DNA of 64,000 nt from Paraburkholderia monticola (GTDB lineage: Bacteria > Pseudomonadota > Gammaproteobacteria > Burkholderiales > Burkholderiaceae), in the NCBI RefSeq assembly GCF_001580545.1, contig NZ_LRBG01000004.1:248001-312000 (forward strand), given 5' to 3'. The position numbers were made by a program, and so were the translations under genes. The notes below the pieces were generated by a model. It worked only from the letters and a program-made list of their open reading frames with translations, did not search any database and was not told where the DNA came from. Shown here piece after piece: positions 36,163 to 48,764 of this stretch (positions within the stretch are counted from its first letter, which is position 1; every line of letters begins with the position of its first letter).

Positions 36163-37356
36163 TCAAGCCATCCCGTTCGCGGCCTGCCGCGCGACGTCTA
36201 TCTGGCTATCGACAAAATCGGCCCAACTCTGAAGCATGTGCCGCTGCGGCGTTGCATCGGCGGCTGCTTCCTGCTGTGTCGTGAGGTCGCTCCCCACGCC
36301 TGATTGCTGCTCCAGTTCGCGCAGATGCGTCGACGCGGTGCGACGAAAGTCATGCAGTACGAAATGCTCCACGTCGAGCCCCAATGCTTTGACCGCCTGG
36401 TTCAGCGTGCTTTTCGCGATCGGCCGATCGTCGCCCCTGACACTCGGGAACAGGAACCTCTCGCTGTTGCGAGCGCGCTGCAACTCGCGGAGCAGTCCAA
36501 CCGCCTGACGCGGCAGACTGATGACGCGGTCCTCGCGCGCCTTCAGACGCGCGGCGGGGATCGTCCATCGCGCCTGGTCCAGATCGAACTCGGCCCATGT
36601 CGATTCGATGAGATCCGATTTGCGCGCCATCGTCAGCACGAGCAGATGCAACGCGAGCTTCAGCGGGCGACGGATATTCGAGGTGTCGATCGTGCGCAGC
36701 GTGACGCCGATCTCGGCGCCGGACAGCACGCGGGTGCGGCTGTCGAAGGTCGCGATCGAGCGCGCCGGCACGACCTCCGCGGGATTGCTGGTCGCGAGCT
36801 GACGCGCGATCAGGTACGCGTACAGGCGTTTCACGACGTTGCGCGTGTGCAGCGCCATTTTCGGCGAACCCCGGCGTTTGATGCGCTCGCAGATCGCGAC
36901 GATGTCGTCGGCAGTGACCGCGCCGATCGGCTTGTTGCCGAGCGCGGGCAGCACGTCCTTGTCGAGCGCGCGCCGCGTGGTGCGGCGATACTCGTCCGAC
37001 TTGCCGGCCAGCGCGCTCGCGACATATAGCTCGGCCGCTTCGCGCAGCACGTCGGCCTTGCTCTCGGCGCCGCGATCGCGCCGCGCGGTCGCCACCGGCG
37101 AGATGCCCTGTTCGACCAGTGCCGCGTACTTCTGCGCCTTCGCGCGCGCGACGCGCAGCGAAATCATCCGGAAATCGCCGATGGTCGCGAGCGGCTGACG
37201 CCTGCCGTTCAACGTGTAGCGGAAACGCCAGACCTTGGTGCCGGTCGTCATGACCTCGATCACGAGGCCGTTGCCGTCGGCGACGCAGTAGCGGGTCGCG
37301 CGCGGTTCGAGCGCGCGGATCTGGGATTCGGTGAGCGGGGTGGCGAGGCGGGGCAT
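36163..37356 (-). CDS. P4-type tyrosine integrase, missing catalytic tyrosine region
   Basis: A 397-residue integrase. N-terminal DUF4102 domain (LTESQIRALEP to about residue 90), core-binding domain, then the catalytic domain with the first Arg in MARKSDLIE and the HxxR motif HDFRRTASTHLRE (about 334-346). After this the expected LAH box and Tyr nucleophile (as in AYNRAEY) are absent: a 23-residue low-similarity stretch LEQQSGVGSDLTTQQEAAA leads straight to a family-like end QRHMLQSWADFVDSQID. No Tyr follows the HxxR. So it is probably inactive. No attachment site or tRNA is recognised next to it. Confidence 0.88.
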   Translation of the reverse strand: MPRLATPLTESQIRALEPRATRYCVADGNGLVIEVMTTGTKVWRFRYTLNGRRQPLATIGDFRMISLRVARAKAQKYAALVEQGISPVATARRDRGAESKADVLREAAELYVASALAGKSDEYRRTTRRALDKDVLPALGNKPIGAVTADDIVAICERIKRRGSPKMALHTRNVVKRLYAYLIARQLATSNPAEVVPARSIATFDSRTRVLSGAEIGVTLRTIDTSNIRRPLKLALHLLVLTMARKSDLIESTWAEFDLDQARWTIPAARLKAREDRVISLPRQAVGLLRELQRARNSERFLFPSVRGDDRPIAKSTLNQAVKALGLDVEHFVLHDFRRTASTHLRELEQQSGVGSDLTTQQEAAADATPQRHMLQSWADFVDSQIDVARQAANGMA

Positions 37357-37541
37357 GCTTTGAGGGCGGCTGTGCGTGTGGGCTCGGACAGCGGGGATTT
37401 TAAACCTTTGGTTGGATTGTGTACCAAAGATTCGGGCGGTTTTTGGTCAACGGGGCGTGATTCTGGGGTGTGCTGCTCACGCGCCTATTTGGCCTGAATT
37501 GCTGGTGTGACGGCCAATACCGCTGACCGGCATGTTCCGCG

Positions 37542-38936
37542 TTACTTGCCGATACAGAAACGGCTGAAAATCACGCCGAGCAGATCGTCCGAGCTGAACT
37601 CACCGGTAATCGAATTCAATTGATCCTGCGCGAGCCGCAATTCCTCGGCGAACAGATCGAGCGCCTGCGAGTTCTGCTCCGCATGCGCGGCGGCGGTCGC
37701 CAGATGCTCTTCGGCCGCGCGCAACGCAATCAGATGCCGCTCGCGCGCGAGATAGACGCTTTCCGCGCCCGCCTGCCAGCCCGCGATTCGCAGCAGTTCG
37801 TCGCGCAGCAGCGCGACGCCATCCCCCTTCTTCGCCGACAGCCGCACTTCGCTGAGTTCGAGATCGGCATCGAGCGCCTGCGTCGCCGGGGCGAGCCCGG
37901 TCAGGTCGGTCTTGTTCAGCACGCGCACGACTGGTACGCCGCGCGGGAAGCGTTTGGCGATCGTTTCGTCGTCGGCCGTCATGCCGGCGCGCGCGTCGAG
38001 CAGATGCAGCACCACGTCCGCGCGCTCGATCTCACCCCAGGTGCGCTCGATACCGATCTTCTCCACCTCGTCCTCGGTTTCGCGCAGACCAGCCGTGTCG
38101 ATCACGTGCAGCGGAATGCCTTCGATCTGGATGGTCTGCGCGACCTTGTCGCGCGTGGTGCCGGCGATCGGCGTGACGATCGCGAGCTCCGCGCCGGCGA
38201 GCGCGTTCAGCAGCGACGATTTGCCGACGTTCGGCTGTCCCGCCAGCACGACCGACAAACCCTCGCGCAGCAACGCCCCCTGCCGCGCCTCGCTCAGCAC
38301 ATGCGCAAGACGCTCGCGTATGCGCGCGAGCTTGCCGCGGGCGTCAGCGGCTTCGAGGAAGTCGATCTCCTCTTCCGGGAAATCGAGCGTCGCTTCGACC
38401 AGCATCCGCAGCGTAATGACCTCTTCGACCAGCGCGTGGATGTCGCGCGAAAACGCGCCGTCGAGCGAGCGGCCGGCCGAACGCGCGGCGGCCTCGGTAC
38501 TCGCTTCGATCAGATCAGCGACGGCTTCCGCCTGCGCAAGATCGAGCTTGTCGTTCAGAAACGCGCGACGCGTGAATTCGCCCGGCTCGGCGAGGCGCAG
38601 ACCGAACGCGCGGCCGGCGTCGATGCAGCGTTGCAGTACCAGCTGCAGCACGACCGGGCCGCCGTGGCCCTGCAACTCGAGCACGTGCTCGCCGGTGTAC
38701 GAATGCGGCGCCGGAAAGTACAGCGCGATGCCGCGGTCGAGTGGATTGCCGCTCGCGTCGAGAAATGGCACGTAGCTCGCGTGACGCGCCGCTAGCGTTT
38801 GGCCGGTGAGGGCCTGCATCAACGGTTGGGCCGCCGCCGCGCCAGCGCGGCCGAACGAAATCCGCACGACGCCGATGCCTCCCCGGCCGGGCGCGGTGGC
38901 AATGGCAACGATGGGATCGGAGTCGGTCGTGAGCAT
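37542..38936 (-). CDS. mnmE: tRNA modification GTPase MnmE (TrmE)
   Basis: A 464-residue GTPase that, with MnmG, modifies U34 of several tRNAs (5-carboxymethylaminomethyl). N-terminal folate-binding domain ([17 protein letters not shown] start, here [15 protein letters not shown]), helical domain, G domain with GQPNVGKSS (G1), DTAG in the G3 region and NKTD (G4), and the C-terminal FCIGK with the conserved Cys. Start MLTTDSDP at 38936 is chosen; the frame is open 100 codons further upstream without similarity. Standard gene of the Burkholderia origin block. Confidence 0.97.
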   Translation of the reverse strand: MLTTDSDPIVAIATAPGRGGIGVVRISFGRAGAAAAQPLMQALTGQTLAARHASYVPFLDASGNPLDRGIALYFPAPHSYTGEHVLELQGHGGPVVLQLVLQRCIDAGRAFGLRLAEPGEFTRRAFLNDKLDLAQAEAVADLIEASTEAAARSAGRSLDGAFSRDIHALVEEVITLRMLVEATLDFPEEEIDFLEAADARGKLARIRERLAHVLSEARQGALLREGLSVVLAGQPNVGKSSLLNALAGAELAIVTPIAGTTRDKVAQTIQIEGIPLHVIDTAGLRETEDEVEKIGIERTWGEIERADVVLHLLDARAGMTADDETIAKRFPRGVPVVRVLNKTDLTGLAPATQALDADLELSEVRLSAKKGDGVALLRDELLRIAGWQAGAESVYLARERHLIALRAAEEHLATAAAHAEQNSQALDLFAEELRLAQDQLNSITGEFSSDDLLGVIFSRFCIGK

Positions 38937-39091
38937 GGGAAAGTCGGGCGAAAAACGCGAGGGGAGGGCTGGCCGCGCCGGTCGGGTCGGCGCGAGGCAT
39001 TGTAACGCGGGCGCCTCGAATGGACGGGCGGGCGGCAAGGGCGCGCAGCGAATCGCGAGCTCGCCGGGTCTGTTGTCGGAGAAACTCGTAT

Positions 39092-39257
39092 TTATCTCAA
39101 ATAAGCTAGGATTCTTACTGCGCTTCTTAAGAAAAAATAAGAATGAATCGGACCTGCGACTCAGGGAAAAGCACGCCAGGCAATAAAGAGATGAAAAAAT
39201 CCGATTTCTCGGAACGCGTTGTCCCGCGCACGCCACAAGCTAAAATTATCTCAAATA
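39092..39257. repeat. Direct repeat TTATCTCAAATA, candidate operators
   Basis: The 12-mer TTATCTCAAATA occurs at 39092-39103 and 39246-39257 in a conspicuously AT-rich region of about 240 bp. The second copy lies 62 bases before the HTH gene start. Binding by that HTH protein is inferred. Confidence 0.5.
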
Positions 39258-39318
39258 CGATAAAACTAAGCTCGATTAGTTGTCAACTGGGCGAGTGCTG
39301 AATTGCACAATCTGGCCC

Positions 39319-39726
39319 ATGCCTACCGACAAAGAAAAAGCCGCCTTCGCGAGAAGGCTGAAAGATCTGCTCGAGCCACTGAAAATTCGCGGCGGGACCA
39401 AACTTGCCGAGCAGTTCAATCTTCGCTATCACGGCGAGCGTCCCGTGACACCGCAAACCGCGCACAAATGGCTGACCGGTACGACGATTCCGAAGCCGGA
39501 CAAGCTGCGCACGCTGGCGGAGTGGTTGAACGTCAAGGAGCACTGGCTCCACTACGGGCCACCGCCCGGTACCGGCGCCAGACCGATGGCACGTGGCGAA
39601 AAATATCCACCGACGCCTGAAACGATCGAACTCGCTTCGAAGATCGCGTCGCTGACGCCGAAGGACCGGAATCTGGTCGAGGAAATGATCGTGCGCTTCT
39701 ACGGCGAGGATTCTGACGAAGAGTGA
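39319..39726 (+). CDS. HTH (phage repressor-like) regulator
   Basis: A 135-residue protein with a Cro/CI-like helix-turn-helix in the first 75 residues (LAEQFNLRYHGERPVTPQTA and KWLTGTTIPKPDKLRTLAEWL), followed by a C-terminal segment LTPKDRNLVEEMIVRFYG. Such proteins repress phage or plasmid promoters; here it sits in the origin block and may be a domesticated repressor. The start MPTDKEKAAF at 39319 is preferred to one 13 codons earlier. A terminator follows at 39783. Confidence 0.8.
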   Translation: MPTDKEKAAFARRLKDLLEPLKIRGGTKLAEQFNLRYHGERPVTPQTAHKWLTGTTIPKPDKLRTLAEWLNVKEHWLHYGPPPGTGARPMARGEKYPPTPETIELASKIASLTPKDRNLVEEMIVRFYGEDSDEE

Positions 39727-39782
39727 GCGATCAGGAATAGGCACGTGGCCGCGCGCCGCACTTCCCTCAACCGCACCATAAA

Positions 39783-39814
39783 AAAAGCCGCCCGGTTCGC
39801 ACCGGGCGGCTTTT
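39783..39814. terminator. Bidirectional terminator between the HTH gene and yidC
   Basis: 13-bp stem AAAAGCCGCCCGG/CCGGGCGGCTTTT with a 6-base loop and poly-A/T ends on both strands. It serves the convergent HTH gene and yidC operon. Confidence 0.88.
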
Positions 39815-39865
39815 CGTTTTGAGCTTGCGTCGCGGCGGCCATACGGGCCGCCACGGGACAGAACA

Positions 39866-41524
39866 TCAGGCCGGCTTCGCCTTCGAGCTGCCCATCATCC
39901 GCGTGATGTAGTACTGCTGCGCGATCGACAGCACGTTGTTCACGACGTAGTACAGCACGAGACCCGCGGGGAAGAAGAAGAACATCACCGAGAACGCGAT
40001 CGGCATGAACATCATCATCTTTGCTTGAACCGGGTCCGGCGGCGTCGGGTTCAAGCGGGTCTGCAGGAACATCGACACGGCCATCAGGACCGGCAGGATG
40101 AAGTACGGGTCCTGCTGCGACAGATCCTGAATCCACAGAATCCACGGCGCGCCACGCATTTCCACCGACGAGAGCAGCACCCAGTACAGCGAGATGAACA
40201 CCGGAATCTGGATCACGACCGGCAGACAGCCGCCGAACGGATTGACCTTCTCGGTTTTGTACAGCTCCATCAGCGCCGCGTTCATCTTCTGCGGATCGCC
40301 CTTGAAGCGCTCGCGCAGCGCCTGCATGCGCGGCGTGATCGCCTTCATGCGTGCCATCGACTTGTAGCTGGCGGCCGACAGCGGGAAGAACACCGCCTTG
40401 ATCAGCACCGTCAGCAGCACGATCGACCAGCCCCAGTTGCCGACATAGCTGTGAATCTTCGACAGCAGCCAGAACAGCGGCTTCGCGATGATCGTGACCC
40501 AGCCGTAGTCCTTCACCAGATCGAGGCCCGGTGCGATGCCCGCGAGCATCTTCTCTTCCTCCGGACCGGCGAACAGACGTGCGTTCACGCTGACGGTCTG
40601 GCCCGGCTGGATGGTCGGCATCGTCTGCTTCATGCCGACGCGATACAGCGACGGATCGATCTTCTCGGCGTAGAAATCACGCTTCGTGCCCTGCTGCGGA
40701 ATCCAGGCCGACGCGAAGTAATGCTGAACCATCGCGACCCAGCCGTTGTTCGCCGACGTCGCGAAGTCCTGCTTGTTCTTGTCCAGATCGCTGAACGTCA
40801 TCTTCTGGAAGTGATGCTCGTCCGTGTAGACAGCCGGTCCGATGAACGTGTGCGAGAAGCGCGGCGTTTCGACCGGCTGGTCGTCGCGCACGAGCTCCAT
40901 ATAGACCTGCGGCGTCACCGGCGTGGTGCCGACGTTCTGGACCTTCGTCTCGACGCCGATCACGTAGCTGCCGCGCGTGAACGTGTAGGTCTTGATGACC
41001 TTGAGGCCACCCTTTTCGGGCGACGCAAAGCTCATCTGGAACGAGTTCTGACCATCAGCCAACTGGGTCGGCTGATTCGGCATCAGCGTGAAGACGTCGT
41101 TGTGATTCGGGAAGTCACCGCCGAGCAGGCCGGTGCGCGCCAGATACGTGTGGTTGTTCGTCTTGTCGAACAGCGTGATCACGAGATCCGGCGTCTTGCC
41201 GTCGCCCTGCTTGACGAGCGACAGGCGCGACAAGGTGCCGCCGCGGGTGTCGATTTCGCCGCTATAGACGTCGGTGGCGAACTTCACGAGCTGCGATTGC
41301 TCGGCTGCCGGCGCATTGCCGGGCGCGGCCGCGTTGGTGGCGGGCAGATCGGCCGGCTGGGTGCCCGGCGTCGTGGTGCCCGGCGCGGCGCTGCCTACGG
41401 TCTGGGTCGGCGTCGTGCTCGGGAAGAACATCGACGGGCGTCCGTGGTCGCGTTGCCAGTTGTCGAACAGCATGACAGCTGACATGAAAAAGATGACCCA
41501 TAGGACGGTGCGTTTGATATCCAT
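39866..41524 (-). CDS. yidC: Membrane protein insertase YidC
   Basis: A 552-residue inner-membrane insertase. N-terminal TM ([17 protein letters not shown]), an Ala/Pro/Thr-rich linker, the periplasmic P1 beta domain (about residues 85-330), and five C-terminal TM segments with the family motifs [18 protein letters not shown] and [20 protein letters not shown]. It inserts membrane proteins alone or with SecYEG. The length is typical of proteobacterial YidC. It lies in the usual rpmH-rnpA-yidD-yidC cluster. Confidence 0.97.
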   Translation of the reverse strand: MDIKRTVLWVIFFMSAVMLFDNWQRDHGRPSMFFPSTTPTQTVGSAAPGTTTPGTQPADLPATNAAAPGNAPAAEQSQLVKFATDVYSGEIDTRGGTLSRLSLVKQGDGKTPDLVITLFDKTNNHTYLARTGLLGGDFPNHNDVFTLMPNQPTQLADGQNSFQMSFASPEKGGLKVIKTYTFTRGSYVIGVETKVQNVGTTPVTPQVYMELVRDDQPVETPRFSHTFIGPAVYTDEHHFQKMTFSDLDKNKQDFATSANNGWVAMVQHYFASAWIPQQGTKRDFYAEKIDPSLYRVGMKQTMPTIQPGQTVSVNARLFAGPEEEKMLAGIAPGLDLVKDYGWVTIIAKPLFWLLSKIHSYVGNWGWSIVLLTVLIKAVFFPLSAASYKSMARMKAITPRMQALRERFKGDPQKMNAALMELYKTEKVNPFGGCLPVVIQIPVFISLYWVLLSSVEMRGAPWILWIQDLSQQDPYFILPVLMAVSMFLQTRLNPTPPDPVQAKMMMFMPIAFSVMFFFFPAGLVLYYVVNNVLSIAQQYYITRMMGSSKAKPA

Positions 41525-41554
41525 GCGTTGTCTCAGTGTCGATGGAACGGCGCG

Positions 41555-41785
41555 TCAGCGCTTTTCAGAAGTGGGTGGCGGGACGAGATCGATGCCGCCC
41601 GCGGAAAACGGGTGACAGCGGCAAACACGCCTCACGGCGAGATAAGTCCCGCGCGCGGCGCCATGATACTGGATTGCCTCGCGCGCGTAATCAGAGCAGG
41701 AAGGGTAAAAACGGCACCGGTTGCCGAGCATGGGGCTCACGGCAAGCTTGTAAAAACGCAATAAAGCGAGGAGTACCGTTTGCAT
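41555..41785 (-). CDS. yidD: Membrane protein insertion efficiency factor YidD
   Basis: A 76-residue protein with the family signature [16 protein letters not shown] and three conserved Cys (also [15 protein letters not shown]). It is a short amphipathic membrane-associated protein that helps insertion by YidC. The start at 41785 ([13 protein letters not shown]) is chosen; the frame extends 36 codons upstream without similarity. It lies between rnpA and yidC, its usual position. Confidence 0.95.
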   Translation of the reverse strand: MQTVLLALLRFYKLAVSPMLGNRCRFYPSCSDYAREAIQYHGAARGTYLAVRRVCRCHPFSAGGIDLVPPPTSEKR

Positions 41786-41897
41786 GGCAGGTGCGGCCGG
41801 ACGGCGCCGCGCAACGTGGAGTACCAGGCGACGCCCGCGCCCTGAAGCTGCCGGCGCCACTCTGGTGGCGGCGACCGTGGTGCGGGCGGTCACTGCG

Positions 41898-42386
41898 TCA
41901 TTCCGTCCTGGGCGCCTCCGCGGGCGGCGCCTGGCGACGGGTAATTTCGCGCGCTGCCTTGTCGAGCAACGCCTCGATTTCGCTGCGGCAGAGCGCCTTT
42001 AACGGCGGCGAGGACGCGCTCGGCAAAGCTTTTTTGTCGAACCGCGTATGTAGACGCAGCAGCACATCCCAACCGCCGAATTCCGCGCGACGCAACCGGA
42101 AGGCTTCACGCGCGATCCGGCGCACCAGATTACGCGTGGCCGCGCGCGGCGCATACTTCTTGCCGATCACGAGGCCAAGACGAGCCTCGTTGCCGGTGGG
42201 CCGGCCGTACACGACAAAGTGCGCGGTACGGCGCCACGGCCGCAAACGAAAAACGGATGAAAATTCATCCGTTTTTAGCAGCCTTGCGGCTTTGGGGAAG
42301 GCGGCTTGCGCTCGCAACGGAACCGAGCCCGGTTGCTGCGCCCCGGCCGCTCCCGCTTCGTCGCGGGCTTCGGTCACAGCGCGCAA
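41898..42386 (-). CDS. rnpA: Ribonuclease P protein component
   Basis: A 162-residue basic protein that binds the RNase P RNA and helps process tRNA 5' ends. The RNR-type motif [15 protein letters not shown] and the strand [15 protein letters not shown] are clear (about residues 67-100). The start is a TTG at 42386, 10 bases after the rpmH stop; an alternative is GTG 42377. The N-terminus is about 30 residues longer than in E. coli, as often in Burkholderiales. Confidence 0.93.
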   Translation of the reverse strand: MRAVTEARDEAGAAGAQQPGSVPLRAQAAFPKAARLLKTDEFSSVFRLRPWRRTAHFVVYGRPTGNEARLGLVIGKKYAPRAATRNLVRRIAREAFRLRRAEFGGWDVLLRLHTRFDKKALPSASSPPLKALCRSEIEALLDKAAREITRRQAPPAEAPRTE

Positions 42387-42396
42387 TCCGCTTGCC

Positions 42397-42531
42397 TTAG
42401 ATCGCGAGGCGCTTGCGGCCCTTCGCGCGACGTGCGTTGATGACCTTGCGGCCGCCAGCGGTCTTCATGCGAACGCGAAAGCCGTGGGTGCGCTTGCGAC
42501 GGGTAACGGAAGGTTGGTAAGTACGTTTCAT
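42397..42531 (-). CDS. rpmH: Ribosomal protein L34
   Basis: A 44-residue very basic protein, beginning [20 protein letters not shown] and ending in GRKRLAI. It is a component of the large ribosomal subunit. It heads the rpmH-rnpA-yidD-yidC operon divergent from dnaA. Confidence 0.98.
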
Positions 42532-42914
42532 GTTGCTCTCACTTGATCGAAAAAAACCGCGCGATCATCGCTGAAAGCGCAATGGCCGGTGGTTTGCTGA
42601 AATTGGTTTTCGCGGAACCCGCTATTTAAACTGGTTTTCCGTTGGCCGTCAATAGTTTAGCCGTCTTCGAGCACGACCGGTGCTGGCCGGGCCTGCTGAT
42701 CAGTCCCTGTGGATAACTCACTTTTGGCTCCGTTTTGGCGTTAGAATCTCGCCTTACTTCCCAAAAATGTTGCACGTCGCTCCGGCACGTTTGTCCCGCA
42801 AACCCTTGTGGTACAAGCGCCTGGGGCCGTTACGCCTGGCTGCTCAGGGCCTTGTTGCGCGCACGCGACAGGGGCAGCGGCGACCGCCGTGCACACCATA
42901 ACGATAGCAATTTG
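42532..42914. other. rpmH-dnaA intergenic region, likely part of the replication origin
   Basis: 383 bp between divergent rpmH and dnaA. It holds one canonical DnaA box (TGTGGATAA, 42708-42716) and an AT-rich part around 42600-42660 that could be unwinding or promoter sequence. I see no other perfect box. The location next to dnaA is the expected position of a chromosomal origin or of dnaA autoregulation. The exact origin cannot be fixed by eye. Confidence 0.55.
42708..42716 (-). promoter_or_regulatory. DnaA box
   Basis: TGTGGATAA is the reverse complement of the consensus TTATCCACA. It lies 199 bases before the dnaA start, next to a likely dnaA promoter region (GGCGTTAGAAT near 42736). Confidence 0.8.
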
Positions 42915-44507
42915 ATGAACGAATTCTGGCAACACTGTTCCGCATTGCTGGAGCGTGAGCTCACGCCTCAGCAGTACGTGACGTGGATCAAACCCTTGGC
43001 CCCGGTCGCCTTCGACGCCGATGCGAACACGTTGAGCATTGCCGCGCCGAACCGCTTCAAGCTCGACTGGGTCAAGAGCCAGTTCTCCGGCCGCATCGCG
43101 GATATGGCCCGCGATTTTTGGCACGCGCCGGTGGACGTGCAATTCGTACTGGATCCGAAGGCAGGCATGCGCGCCCCCGCGGCGGCTGCGCCGGCTCCGT
43201 CATCCGCACGTCCAGCTTCGAGCGCGCCGCACGGCGGGATGGCCGCCGTGGATGCGGCCGTCAGCGCCGTACAGTCCGCTCACATGGCTCGCGCCAATCC
43301 TGGCGTGCCCGCGGTAGCTGCCGCGGCACATGCGCAAAACTCGAATTCGCGCAGCATCGCCGAAGACGCCGCCGACCTCGATCTGCCAAGCCTCGACGCG
43401 AACGAAGCCGCCGCAGGGCGCCGCACGTGGCGTCCGGGCCAGGGCGCGGGCGCGGCGGGCAGCAACGAGAACGACTCGATGTACGAGCGCTCGAAGCTGA
43501 ACCCGGTGCTGACCTTCGACAACTTCGTGACCGGTAAGGCGAACCAGCTCGCACGCGCGGCCGCGATCCAGGTTGCGGACAATCCCGGCATCTCATACAA
43601 CCCGCTGTTCCTGTACGGCGGCGTGGGTCTCGGCAAGACCCACCTGATCCACGCGATCGGCAACCAGTTGCTGATGGACAAGCCCGGCGCACGGATCCGC
43701 TACATCCACGCGGAACAGTACGTGTCGGACGTCGTGAAGGCATACCAACGCAAGGCGTTCGACGACTTCAAGCGCTACTACCACTCGCTCGACCTGCTGC
43801 TGATCGACGATATTCAGTTCTTTTCGGGCAAGTCACGCACACAAGAGGAATTCTTCTACGCGTTCGAGGCGCTAGTCGCGAACAAGGCGCAGGTGATCAT
43901 CACGAGCGACACGTATCCGAAGGAGATTTCGGGCATCGACGATCGCCTGATCTCGCGTTTCGATTCCGGTCTGACGGTAGCGATCGAGCCGCCCGAACTC
44001 GAAATGCGCGTCGCGATTCTGATGCGCAAGGCGCAATCGGAATTCGTGAGCCTGAACGAGGACGTCGCGTTCTTCGTCGCGAAGCATCTGCGCTCGAACG
44101 TGCGTGAGCTCGAAGGCGCGCTGCGCAAGATCCTCGCGTATTCGAAGTTCCATGGCCGCGAAATCACGATCGAGTTGACCAAGGAAGCGCTGAAAGACCT
44201 GCTGACGGTGCAGAATCGGCAGATTTCGGTGGAAAACATCCAGAAAACGGTCGCGGACTTCTACAGCATCAAGGTCGCGGATATGTATTCGAAGAAGCGT
44301 CCGGCGAATATCGCGCGGCCGCGGCAGATCGCGATGTATCTGGCCAAGGAATTGACGCAGAAGAGCCTGCCGGAAATCGGCGAGCTGTTCGGCGGCCGCG
44401 ACCACACGACCGTGCTGCACGCGGTGCGCAAGATCGCCGACGAGCGCAGCAAGGACGCGCAGTTGAACCACGAGTTGCACGTTCTGGAACAGACCCTGAA
44501 GGGCTAG
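42915..44507 (+). CDS. dnaA: Chromosomal replication initiator DnaA
   Basis: A 530-residue initiator. Domain I ([20 protein letters not shown]), a long Ala/Pro-rich domain II, the AAA+ domain with Walker [15 protein letters not shown] and Walker [11 protein letters not shown], and C-terminal domain IV with the DnaA-box helix [14 protein letters not shown] and [15 protein letters not shown]. It binds origin boxes and opens DNA. The ATG at 42915 gives the standard N-terminus. The domain II linker is long, as in Burkholderia. Confidence 0.98.
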   Translation: MNEFWQHCSALLERELTPQQYVTWIKPLAPVAFDADANTLSIAAPNRFKLDWVKSQFSGRIADMARDFWHAPVDVQFVLDPKAGMRAPAAAAPAPSSARPASSAPHGGMAAVDAAVSAVQSAHMARANPGVPAVAAAAHAQNSNSRSIAEDAADLDLPSLDANEAAAGRRTWRPGQGAGAAGSNENDSMYERSKLNPVLTFDNFVTGKANQLARAAAIQVADNPGISYNPLFLYGGVGLGKTHLIHAIGNQLLMDKPGARIRYIHAEQYVSDVVKAYQRKAFDDFKRYYHSLDLLLIDDIQFFSGKSRTQEEFFYAFEALVANKAQVIITSDTYPKEISGIDDRLISRFDSGLTVAIEPPELEMRVAILMRKAQSEFVSLNEDVAFFVAKHLRSNVRELEGALRKILAYSKFHGREITIELTKEALKDLLTVQNRQISVENIQKTVADFYSIKVADMYSKKRPANIARPRQIAMYLAKELTQKSLPEIGELFGGRDHTTVLHAVRKIADERSKDAQLNHELHVLEQTLKG

Positions 44508-44918
44508 CCGCACCAGGAAGCAGGAAAAAGCAGGAAAAATCAGGAAAACGGATAGGGGAGGAGCGACCCGGCTGCGGCCGCCGGGTCGGAACGGGGAACA
44601 ATCAGGAATGGGGCGATAAGCGGACGGGAAGGAGCACAAAAACGCGGCCGCGAACCCACCGCCCAACGCAGCGGTGCAACAAGCCACCAGCAACCCGGAT
44701 ACCGCTCCGCAAAATCGACCTGTTTATTCCCAAACTCGCCCCCAATTTAGTGAGGCGGTCCCGTTTTCAGGCACAATACAGGTTTAACCGCCCGGCGGCC
44801 GCGGGCGGATTTAACGCCGTGACGGGCGCTTTTCATGGCGCCGGCGGGGAGCCGCGGCTGCACGGTGAAAAGCTTGTCCCGTAAGGCGTGCAGGCCGTTA
44901 TATCAACGAAGGAACCCT
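44508..44918. other. dnaA-dnaN intergenic region with 10-bp repeats and a hairpin
   Basis: 411 bp without a gene. Directly after dnaA come three exact-length repeats CAGGAAAAAN (44521-44550) and a partial copy before them (44514-44520). A 9-bp stem CGACCCGGC/GCCGGGTCG (44564-44588) follows, without a T-run. The rest contains an AT-rich part (44700-44790) and the dnaN promoter region. It may belong to the origin. Confidence 0.6.
44521..44550 (+). repeat. Three tandem 10-bp repeats (CAGGAAAAAN)
   Basis: CAGGAAAAAG, CAGGAAAAAT and CAGGAAAACG are in perfect 10-bp phase, 14 bases after the dnaA stop. Helically phased A-tracts would favour DNA bending. Confidence 0.8.
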
Positions 44919-46022
44919 ATGCAACTGGTCAAGACCGAACGCGATAACCTCCTCAGGCCGCTGCAAACCGTGAGCGGCATCGTCGAACGCCGCCATACGT
45001 TGCCGATCCTCGCCAATTTGCTGATCACCAAGAACGGTCCGGACGTATCGTTCCTGTCCACCGACCTCGAGTTGCAAATCACCACGCGCGCCGATTTCGG
45101 CGTGGGCGGCGATTCGGTCGCGACCACGGTGGCAGCGCGCAAGCTCCTCGACATTCTGCGCGCCATGCCCGACGGCCAGGTCACGCTGACGCTGAACGAC
45201 AAGCGCCTGACCGTGCAATCCGGCAAGAGCCGCTTTGCGCTGCAAACGCTTGCCGCGGACGAATTCCCGACCGTTGCTCAGGCTAAAGACTACGGCGCGA
45301 ACCTGGTGGTTCCGCAAAAGACGTTCCGCCAGTTGCTCGGCATGGTCCATTTCTCGATGGCCCAGCAGGACATCCGCTACTACCTGAACGGCATGCTGCT
45401 GGTGGTGGATGGCGACCAGTTGATGGCCGTCGCGACGGACGGCCACCGTCTCGCGTTTTCGTCGATGAAGATCGAGGGCTCGTTCGCGCGCCAGGAAGTG
45501 ATCATCCCGCGCAAGACGATTCTCGAACTGCAGCGTCTGCTCGAAGACATCGACGACACGCTGAAGATCGACATCGCGCAGACCCAGGTCAAGTTCACGT
45601 TCGGCCAGGTCGAACTCGTGTCGAAGCTCGTGGAAGGCAAGTTCCCCGACTTCCAGCGCGTGATTCCGAAGTCGCACAAGAACAAATTCCAGATTGGCCG
45701 TGAAGAACTGCAGCGCTCGCTGCAACGCGCGGCGATTCTGACGTCGGACAAATTCAAGGGCGTGCGCTGCATCGTCGAGCCGGGCCAGTTGAAGATCATG
45801 TCGACCAACGCCGATCAGGAAGAGGCGCAGGAAGAACTGGAAATCGCATACGACGGCGACAGCGTCGATATCGGGTTCAACGTCACGTACCTGCTCGACG
45901 TGCTTGCGAACCTGAAGGTCGACATGCTGCAAGTGAGCCTGGGTGACGCCAGCTCCAGCGCGTTGATCACGATTCCCGAAAACGAGGAATTCAAATACGT
46001 GGTGATGCCGATGCGCATCTGA
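44919..46022 (+). CDS. dnaN: DNA polymerase III beta sliding clamp
   Basis: A 367-residue clamp with the three repeated domains of DnaN, starting MQLVKTERDNLLRPLQTVSG, and with the family C-terminus EFKYVVMPMRI. It encircles DNA and tethers polymerase III and repair enzymes. The ATG at 44919 has GAAGGAA upstream. Length is exactly as expected. Confidence 0.98.
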   Translation: MQLVKTERDNLLRPLQTVSGIVERRHTLPILANLLITKNGPDVSFLSTDLELQITTRADFGVGGDSVATTVAARKLLDILRAMPDGQVTLTLNDKRLTVQSGKSRFALQTLAADEFPTVAQAKDYGANLVVPQKTFRQLLGMVHFSMAQQDIRYYLNGMLLVVDGDQLMAVATDGHRLAFSSMKIEGSFARQEVIIPRKTILELQRLLEDIDDTLKIDIAQTQVKFTFGQVELVSKLVEGKFPDFQRVIPKSHKNKFQIGREELQRSLQRAAILTSDKFKGVRCIVEPGQLKIMSTNADQEEAQEELEIAYDGDSVDIGFNVTYLLDVLANLKVDMLQVSLGDASSSALITIPENEEFKYVVMPMRI

Positions 46023-46045
46023 CACGGCCAACATCAAGAAAAACA

Positions 46046-46075
46046 CCAAGGGGCGCAGCGCCCCTTTGGCGTTTT
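46046..46075 (+). terminator. Terminator between dnaN and gyrB
   Basis: Stem AAGGGGCG/CGCCCCTT (46048-46055 with 46059-46066) extended by CCA/TGG, followed by GCGTTTTT, 24 bases after the dnaN stop. Confidence 0.78.
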
Positions 46076-46088
46076 TATGGCGTTTTGA

Positions 46089-48608
<2,520 letters not shown>

Positions 48609-48729
48609 GGGTGTTGTAGCAGGAGCCATAACCTGAGATTTTGGGATGCATCCAGTGAGATTTTATCGAATGATGCGTCCCGATAGCTCAAGCTGATGAC
48701 GCCTTGTCACGCGCTATTCCGAAAGGAAC

Positions 48730-48764
48730 AACGGCCACCTTTATGAGGTGGCCGTTGTTTTTTT
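48730..48764 (+). terminator. Terminator of gyrB
   Basis: 11-bp perfect stem AACGGCCACCT/AGGTGGCCGTT with a 5-base loop, then G and T7. Upstream, GGGATGCATC (48643) and GATGCGTCCC (48672) form a second imperfect inverted repeat. Confidence 0.9.
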
